From positions 1-30,468 of the IMG/VR virus record IMGVR_UViG_3300035701_000189: a DNA stretch of 30,468 nt, one strand, 5' to 3'. Shown in pieces: positions 1 through 7,700 of the stretch. The position numbers were made by a program, and so were the translations under genes. The DNA is from a virus. How positions within the stretch are numbered: position 1 is the first letter of the stretch; each line of letters starts with the position of its first letter. The notes below the pieces were generated by a model, which saw only the letters and a program-made list of their open reading frames with translations, was not told where the DNA came from and searched no databases.

Positions 1-45
1 TATAAAAAACACATGAAAGATATGGTCTATTATAAACCCGTTTAA
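1..45 (+). CDS. 3' end of an upstream gene (partial)
   Basis: The first reading frame is open from the window edge to a TAA at 43-45 and would give the last 14 residues of a protein ending in YYKPV. The other two forward frames stop almost at once. The following gene starts 11 bases later, the spacing expected in this compact gene set. Nothing can be said about its function, and a fragment this short could be open by chance. Confidence 0.3.
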   Translation, partial: YKKHMKDMVYYKPV

Positions 46-56
46 TTAATCAGATT

Positions 57-416
57 ATGAAAATTCAACTTGACACAACTACAAAAACCATAAAGGTTGA
101 AGGAATAGTAAGCCTTTTGGAATTGGTGGAAACCCTTGAAAGATTACTCCCTAATGGAGTATGGAAATCTTTTTCTCTGGAATGTGGTTCAACCATCATT
201 TGGTCTACCCCACAAATCGTTCCATTTATTTATCCTACATGGCCGTATTACCCATGGTGGACCATACCCGGTACTGTTACTGCTGGTAATGTTATAGGAT
301 ATGCAACAGGTGGGGGAGTTACCACCCCGGAAGGGACACAGTATACTCTCACCAATGTCAATGGAGAGAATGGGACATACACTTTAGCACAAGGAACTTA
401 TAATATCGAAATATAA
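57..416 (+). CDS. Small phage virion-region protein, unknown function
   Basis: This 119-residue protein has two parts. The first 50 residues are a charged alpha/beta segment (MKIQLDTTTKTIKVEG, then a LVETLERLLPNG helix). The second part is rich in aromatic residues and glycine (PTWPYYPWW near residue 60, then a GNVIGYATGGG beta-like tail). The N-terminal pattern resembles small proteins of unknown function found beside tail and fibre genes in gut Bacteroidota phages; that is recalled resemblance, not a search result. There is no signal peptide or membrane segment. The start has no Shine-Dalgarno sequence, only an A/T-rich leader. Lying just upstream of a fibre-type protein, it may be a minor virion component. 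Confidence 0.6.
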   Translation: MKIQLDTTTKTIKVEGIVSLLELVETLERLLPNGVWKSFSLECGSTIIWSTPQIVPFIYPTWPYYPWWTIPGTVTAGNVIGYATGGGVTTPEGTQYTLTNVNGENGTYTLAQGTYNIEI

Positions 417-457
417 GCAAGTTCAATGTAGTATTAACAATTTAAAACTTTACTAAA

Positions 458-901
458 ATGGCTGGAAGTAAAAAAGACAATTTTGAACATGCACTTCTGG
501 ATTTAATTTTCCAGAATGCTAATCTTGCAAACATTGGTGATGCAACCGGACTGAGGGGATCAACCACAGCAGGTAACTTTTATGTTGCTCTGTATACAGC
601 TGCTCCTACGGATGCGGCTGCAGGAACCGAAACAGTGTATACCAACTATGCAAGGGTGGCAGTAGCGAGAACTTCTGGTGGTTGGACAGTAACAACAAAT
701 AACTGTTCTAACACGGCTGCTATCACTTTTGCTACATGTGGTGTTACAGGAGCAACTCTGTGCGCTTTTGCAATTTGCACCAGTGATGTGGAAACCACTG
801 ATGATGCCATCTATTGGGGAGACCTGACATCAAATCTTGCAGTGAGTTCAGGAATTACTCCGGAATTCGCCATAGGTGATCTGGATGTCAATGAAGACTA
901 A
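458..901 (+). CDS. Phage tail fibre-type structural protein
   Basis: This 147-residue protein opens with MAGSKKDNFEHALLDLIF and contains the pattern FYVALYTAAPTDAA, a YARVAVAR strand and an AITFA segment before IYWGDLT. These are hallmarks of a widespread small phage structural protein family usually annotated as tail fibre or head decoration protein, with the typical length of about 130-160 residues. It is Thr/Ala/Gly-rich and predicted to be all-beta, with no membrane segment. The start is preceded by an A/T-rich leader with no Shine-Dalgarno sequence. It is followed by a GC-rich hairpin, so it may end a transcription unit. Virion membership is well supported by the family pattern; the exact location on the particle is not. 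Confidence 0.7.
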   Translation: MAGSKKDNFEHALLDLIFQNANLANIGDATGLRGSTTAGNFYVALYTAAPTDAAAGTETVYTNYARVAVARTSGGWTVTTNNCSNTAAITFATCGVTGATLCAFAICTSDVETTDDAIYWGDLTSNLAVSSGITPEFAIGDLDVNED

Positions 902-920
902 TCCAAAGTGGGCAAAACAT

Positions 921-957
921 GTACCCGTCTCACAGACGGGGCGGGTACGCTTTGTTT
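921..957 (+). terminator. GC-rich hairpin, probable intrinsic terminator
   Basis: CCCGTCT at 924-930 pairs perfectly with AGACGGG at 934-940 around a 3-nt loop. It is followed by a moderately T-rich run (TTTGTTT at 951-957). An alternative outer stem, GTACCCG 921-927 with CGGGTAC 942-948, is also perfect, so two folds compete. The site stands out as GC-rich in an AT-rich sequence and fills the gap after the fibre-type gene. The imperfect T tract leaves open a role as attenuator or mRNA processing site. Confidence 0.55.
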
Positions 958-963
958 CTAATC

Positions 964-1728
964 ATGGGACTAAAAAAGACAGTTTTCACTTTGAATGTCG
1001 GTGGGTACAGCCCTGAAATAACAGAGTTGACCTACCCGTTACTACGATACTGGGCAAATAAGATCGGGGCAGATTTCCATGTTATTACTAAAAGGAAATT
1101 CCTGGGTTGGCCAGTAGTTTACGAGAAGATGCAGATATTTCAGTTGGGTCAGGAAATGGATAATGATTGGAATATTTATATTGACAGTGATGCCATCATC
1201 CATCCCGAAACGATAGACTGGACAGAATACCTGCATAAAGATACGGTGGCTCATAACGGTAATGATATGGGTAATATCCGATGGAAATATGATGGTTACT
1301 TTCGCCGAGATGGACGCAACATTGGGTCATGTAACTGGTTGACAATTGCCAGTGATTGGTGTCTTGACCTTTGGCATCCTTTAGAAATACCTTTGAAGGA
1401 AGCCCTTACGAATATCTTTCCTACCATACCTGAATTAAACACGGTCATCACGGTAGATCACCTGATTGACGATTATACCCTATCACGTAACATCGCAAAG
1501 TTTGGTTTGAAATTTAAGAAATTATCACAGATACAGATTGATTTAGGATTAAGTGATGCAGAATTTTTATGGCATGTTTACACCCAGCCTACCAAGGAGA
1601 AAATAAATGGTTGGGATCAAATGATGAGGGATGAAAAGGGGAATCCTAAAAAAGTTCATTTTCCGGGAATAAAAGAAATACTTGATTTGTGGAATATACC
1701 TGATCGTATAAGACACTATGCCAAATAA
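964..1728 (+). CDS. Glycosyltransferase-like protein (GT-A fold, DSD motif)
   Basis: This 254-residue protein probably transfers a sugar from a nucleotide-sugar donor in the cytoplasm. The N-terminus (TVFTLNVGGYSPEITELTYPLLRYWA, shown in part by VFTLNVGGY) followed by YEKMQIF and IYIDSDAIIH is typical of GT-A enzymes of the galactosyl-transferase GMA12/MNN10-like type. D74-S75-D76 is the expected metal and nucleotide-binding DxD motif. An in-frame ATG at 919 would add 15 residues but lies at the base of the hairpin, so the ATG at 964 is preferred. The gene overlaps the giant fibre gene by 11 bases, which couples the two and suggests the fibre, or a glycan it binds, as a target. Acceptor and sugar cannot be read from the sequence. 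Confidence 0.65.
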   Translation: MGLKKTVFTLNVGGYSPEITELTYPLLRYWANKIGADFHVITKRKFLGWPVVYEKMQIFQLGQEMDNDWNIYIDSDAIIHPETIDWTEYLHKDTVAHNGNDMGNIRWKYDGYFRRDGRNIGSCNWLTIASDWCLDLWHPLEIPLKEALTNIFPTIPELNTVITVDHLIDDYTLSRNIAKFGLKFKKLSQIQIDLGLSDAEFLWHVYTQPTKEKINGWDQMMRDEKGNPKKVHFPGIKEILDLWNIPDRIRHYAK

Positions 1729-4700
1729 CACATATAATAGTACGGCGAATACTAGTTGGACTTGTCCAAAGAATGCTATCTATGTGGTGGAATGTTGGGG
1801 AGGAGGAGGAGGAGGTGCAAGTTATGGTCGTACTACTGCTGCTCATGGATCCAATGGAGGAGGAGGAGGAGCTTATGCCAAATCAACAGTAACCTGTGTC
1901 AAAGATACAGTTTACACAATTGGTGTAGGTAATGGTGGAGCTGGGGCTACCACAAATAACAGTAATGGTACTAATGGTACAAATTCACAGTTTAATAATA
2001 GTGCCGTAAGGGCTGCGTTTGGTGGTCGTGGATTGGTGGCTGGTTCAACACCGGGTGTGGCTGGAACGGTAGCAAACTGCATTTATACAAATGTTGCTTA
2101 CCAAGGAGGTAATGGTGCCACTTATGCTTTGATGGTAGCTGGAGGAGGTGGAGGAGGAGCCAGTAATGTTGCCATAGGAAATAATGCATCAGGGGCTACT
2201 GGAGGTGTTGGTGGAGGAGGAGGAAGTAATGGAGGTACAGGTGGTGCTTCAAATACATCGGGTACGGCTTCACCAGATAGAGCCGGTGGTGGAGGTGGTG
2301 GTGCAGGAGGTAATTTGGGAACCACTATTAAATCGGGTGGGACAGGTAATAATGGTCAGATTATTATTACTTGGAATGACTGGATCATAGGTTCTGCTGA
2401 TACTACTCAGGCGAATGCTCCCTGTACTGGTACTATACATGGGCATGGAAAATTATATGGTTCATCTGATACTACTGCGGCTAATGCTAATGTTACTGGA
2501 CATTTAAGTGCCCACATGCCAATATCAGGGGTTTCAAATGGTAGTTGTACTCCTGCTTGTTCTGGTACTTTAGTTCCTACATCGGTAGTTGAATATATTT
2601 CTGGTACGACTGGTTTGAGTAGCAAGGTAACAGAAGATTTTGATTTTGATGCAAATCCAATATGGAATAATGCCAACTGGAATCAGGGTATTGGAACAGT
2701 CATTTCCGATGCTGGTTGGTATGGTGATTCTGTTTTTGGTAATTCAAATTATCCGGGTAGTTTGGCTTATTATGATGGAATATTTTGCAAGGATCAATAT
2801 TCTCAAACTTCAATTGCTCATCGTGAAAATGATGATTATTTCTTTGGGGCAGCCGTCAGGGTATCTTTAAATAATGGTTATTGTTTTGGAGTTGATACAA
2901 ATGGTTACAGGCTTTGGAAAGTAGTTAGTTCTGTATATTCATTAATAACTTCTGGTAGTGTAACAGTTGCTGATAGTGATGTATTCAGGTTGGAGATCAT
3001 TGGTACTACATTGAGGATGTTTAAAAATGGTGTCCAAGTTGGAACAGATCAGACGGATAGTGATCTAAGTGCGGGAAATCCTGGTGTAGGAGGTATTGGT
3101 TGGGATTCATATACTGCAAATGATAACTTTGAAGGTGGTAATCTGCTTGTTTCGGGGAGATTAACTGCTAAAGGTTCTTTAAAGGGTGAAATTCCATTAG
3201 GGATAGATATTGCTGTTAATGGAACGTTTGATGGTGATACTGATTGGTCAAAAACATCAGGGTGGACTATCACTGGTGAAGAACTGGTTGCTACATCTGT
3301 TCCGGCTTATAATGGGGTAACACAAAGCAATGGTGGGTATGATGTTGGGAAAAGGTATAGGATTGAATATACGATTACACAATATACAAGTGGTAGTGTA
3401 GAATTTTATTTTGGTGGTGGGGGCACTGGTAATGGTGCCGATAGAAGTTCGGTAGGTACTTTTGTTGAATATTTGGTTCCAGAAACTGATGATGGATATT
3501 ATGGATTAGGGGCATTGGGTAGTGGATTTACTGGACATATTGATAATCTTTCTATAAGGGTAGTTGTTGGGTCAATAGTTACGGGTACTCTTACTGGTAA
3601 AGTCTATTTATCAGGTGCCTCAGGAGCAGTAACGGTAAGTGATGATTTCTCTTCATCATATAGTCCTCTGCACAATTCTCCAGACTGGGATCAGGCACAG
3701 AACAGTATGGCTTCAAGTGGTGGATTGGCTTATCCCAATACTTCTGATGTTGAAACTGGAGCATATCGTGTAGGTTCCTTTAATCCAAATCAATGGGCAC
3801 AAGTTACAATAACCGATGCTACAGATGCTGGTTGTGTTGGAGTTGGTCTGCGAGGTTCTTCTGGAAATTATTATGGATTTTATTATTCAAATTATACTGA
3901 TGAATGGTGGATTTTTAGATGTACTCCTACTTTCTCATCTTTACTTAGTGGGTCTGGTACTCATACTACTGGTGATGTATTGAGATTAGAAATTTTTGGG
4001 GATATTCTTATAGCATATAAAAATGGTGTTAAAGTTGGATCAATCACTTCATCTACTATAATCTCAGGTAATATTGGAATTGTTGGGTATGGTACTGGTG
4101 CTGCCAATAACACAATTACTGATTTTCAGGGCGGTTCATTAGTTTCATTTGTAATAGGTACATTAGGAACTGCTGTTGTTGCTGGGGCAATCACTGGAGT
4201 GACAAATGGAGTTGCTACGGTTAGTATGGTTTCTCCACATCATTTAAGAGGTACTACCGATCATGATGAATGTACCAACGGTGGATTTGATGCGGATTCA
4301 GATTGGGCAAAAGGTGCTGGTTGGACTATTTCTGATGGTGTTGCTTCTAATCCGGGAGGAAATAATTATGCAACTCTTTCTCAAGGTTCTTATACTATTG
4401 GACGAAGATATTCAATTACTTTTAGCATCACTGCTTATACTTCTGGAACAATCCGCCCATACTTTGAAAACAGTCTGGGAACTTATCGCAGTGCCATAGG
4501 AACTTATACAGAAGAATTATATTGTGATTTTGATACTCTTAGATTAATAACTGGTGGAACTGGGTTTAATGGAAGTATTGATAATGTATCTATCAGAATA
4601 ATTGGTGGTGCTACTATTACGGGTGTTCTCAAAGGTAAGGGTAGACTTAGAGGATGTGATTTACTTCAAAACTTAATTCCCAATTCTGAAGAATTGGATG

Positions 4701-7700
4701 CCGATACTTGGAGTCATGTAGAAGTTGCCCATCTTGCAAATCAGGATTATGATGTGGAGGGTAACCTTACACTTGAACGACTGACTGTTAATCCGGGGTA
4801 TGAACTTGCACATTTATTTAGTTATGGGTATTATGAAGAATTATCAGTAACTCCGGGTGATACATATCGTTGGTCATTTGATGTTAAGAGAGGTACAATG
4901 ACCGATATGTGGTGGTGTGCTTATGACATGACCCATAGTCAGAATATTTTCCATGAAAGTTATTATTCTCAAACCAGTGGAACAGTTACGAGGATTTCAC
5001 GTGAATTTACTGTACCTGCAGGTTGTACACATATTGGTGTATATGTTTTACGTGATTCTGGAGTCAACGGTACTGTTTTTGTTGGCAGATGTCAATTAGA
5101 AAAGAATCATACTCCAGTATATGTAAAAACTGGTGCTTCAGCGATTGATGTAACTCAGGTAAGGACTATCACTGGTACTCTTACGGGAAAAGGTTCTTTA
5201 GTTGGATATACAGGAGGTATTGAATTATTAACAAATCATACTTTTGAAAATTCAAGTAATTGGAATTTAGTTACACATTGGACTGTTGGTGATAATGTAC
5301 TTCATGCTTCTAATTGTACCCTTTGGGAACTTGGAGCGTATCAAGGAGTAGGAGATATTAGGTGGAAAGAGGTTGTTTGTACAATGACCATAAAGAATTA
5401 CAGTTCTGGTAGTGTAAGTTTTATGGTAATACAAAGTGGGGGAAGTACAATACTAGGAACTGAAAGGAGTGCGAATGGAACTTATGTAGAATCAGTTAGA
5501 TGTGATAGTACTCTAAATGCAGCTGATTTCCGTTGGCAGGTTAGGACTGAAGGTAGCACAATGGACTTTGATGATGTGTACCTGATGATGCTTTATGGTT
5601 CCACTGTTACAGGTACTCTTACCGGTATTCCTTCAGGTGGAGGTGCTATTGCAGGAGTAACCAATGGTGTGGCATCGGTCACTGGATTAATATTCTTCCG
5701 ATTACTTGGTTCAAGTAATGGGGTTGCTACGGTTAGTGGAACTTTGGTTGGGGATGGTAAACTGTACGGTATTATTAATGGAGTATCTTCCGTATCTGTT
5801 ACATTAGTAGGTCACTGTCATCCTGCAGGAATAACAAATGGAGTTGTTACAGTATCTGGAACTTTAAAAGGTCATTGCCATCCAGTAGGAATAACAAATG
5901 GTGTAGCCAGTTGTTCAGCCACATTAAAAGGAAGGGGTTTATTAATAGGAGCTATTAATGGTGTAGCTACTATATCAGGAGTTTTACATGGACATGGTAA
6001 ATTATATGGTATAATAGATGGTGTTGCTAGTTGCTCAGCAACTACTGTTCAGGGGGGAATGGCTGGAGTATCTAATGGAGTTGCTTCGGTTACTGGTCTG
6101 GCATTTATTAATCTGTTAGGAGTTGTAAATGGTATAGCAACAGTTAGTGGAACATTGACTGGGAAGGGAGTGTTAATAGGCTTTACTGGGATTGGAATTA
6201 ATTTATTAGATACTGGTAAAGGAAAATTTGATTCAACTACAGAAGGATGGGTTCCATATGGGACTAATTCTATCTCTAATGATGCCGACTCTTTAAAGAT
6301 TGAATTTGGAACTGGTGGTAGTCAATATGGTGCTTATGTGTATCTCAGGGAAAGTTCTGATCTTAGTCAGAATTTAGTTGTTGGCAAACCTTATTTGTTA
6401 CAGGCTAAGGTAAAAGTTAATGCTGGAGCTACAATTTATTGGCAATTCCTTAGTTCTACAACTACTGCGGAAATTATATGTCAGAATACAACTTGGACAT
6501 GGATTCAATTACAATTAATTGCATTAATTTCAACTACTAATACATTTCGTTTAAGAGGCTTGGGGACTGGAGAAATTGCTTGGGTAGATGAATATTATGT
6601 TCATGAAAGTCTTGGGTCAGTACTTTCTGGAGTATTAGTAGGTAAAGGATCTTTATTAGGATCTTCAAATGGAGTTGCCTCTGTTTCAGGAACTTTATAT
6701 GGACATTGCTACCCAGCAGGCATTTCCAATGGAATTGCTTCATGTAGTGCTTTATTATATGGTAGGGCTGTATTAACAGGAACCACTTCCAGTATTGCTA
6801 CTGTGACTGGCAGTTTGCAGGGACATGGTAAATTATATGGTACTATTAATGGAGTTGCCAGTTGTTCAGCACGTCCAGTACAATTGACTATGATAGGTCA
6901 GATAAGTGGAGTGGCAACGGTTACTGGATTGATGTTTTTTAGGTTACATGCTTCATCCAATGGAGTTGCTGCTGTTTCTGCTACATTAAAAGGTCATTGT
7001 CATCCGGCAGGTGTCACGAATGGAGTTGCCAGTTGTGCAGGAATATTAAAAGGATATGCTCTCAAAGCAGGTATTGTAAATGGTATTGCTGGTTGTAGTG
7101 CTTCTTTGCATGGGCATGGGAAGTTGTACGGTACAACAAGTGGAGTTGAAACAACCGTAGGGATATTGAAGGGTGACGGAACTCTGATGGGAGCTGTATC
7201 AGGTGTTGCTTCGTTGGCTAGTTTGTTTGGAGGAACAGGTACACTGATAGGATTATTGGGTGGAGTTACAGTCACAGCAGCAGAGTTGATTGGTTGGGGA
7301 GTATTGACAGGAGAGATTGATGGTGTTGCTTTACTGACTGGTGATTTAGATGAACGTCTGCCAGGAAAGTGTGAAGGAATTATAAATGGAGTGTCATTGG
7401 TAGGGGGTACTTTGCCGGGTTGGGGAGATTTGACTGGTGTATCAAATGGTGTTACAGTAGTTACCTGTCTTTGGACTCCTTTATATGTTGGGGAGGAATT
7501 ATTAAAACCATCATTAATTACCACAGAGATATTTGAACAATCATTAATAACCACAGAACTTGCTTGGCAATCTTTAATAACAGAAGAGATTGGAGATGAA
7601 TTAGGTGGGATAGCCTTAATAACATTCATTGACATTACTAATCTTGGAGTAGTGTCTTCTGATATATTGGATCAGACAGATATTATAAGAACAATATTGA

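Noticed and set aside
68-110. TTGACA-like promoter element near the start of the first small gene
   Set aside because: It lies inside the coding sequence, with no convincing -10 box at the right spacing, and is a chance match in AT-rich DNA.
2122-2390. Extra frames on both strands in the polyglycine tract (poly-Pro and poly-Glu/Val products)
   Set aside because: They are alternative readings of GGA/GGT low-complexity DNA inside the fibre gene, with no supporting start signals.
5640-7490. CRISPR array suggested by regular 60-bp spacing
   Set aside because: The repeats are coding, degenerate and in frame, with no separate constant repeat and unique spacer structure and no cas genes.
7000-7635. 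Long antisense frame (about 211 codons) opposite the fibre repeats
   Set aside because: It is the mirror of the 60-bp repeat array on the + strand. The frame stays open because the repeats lack stops in that register, and its Pro/Ser/Thr-rich product shows no domain or ribosome site.
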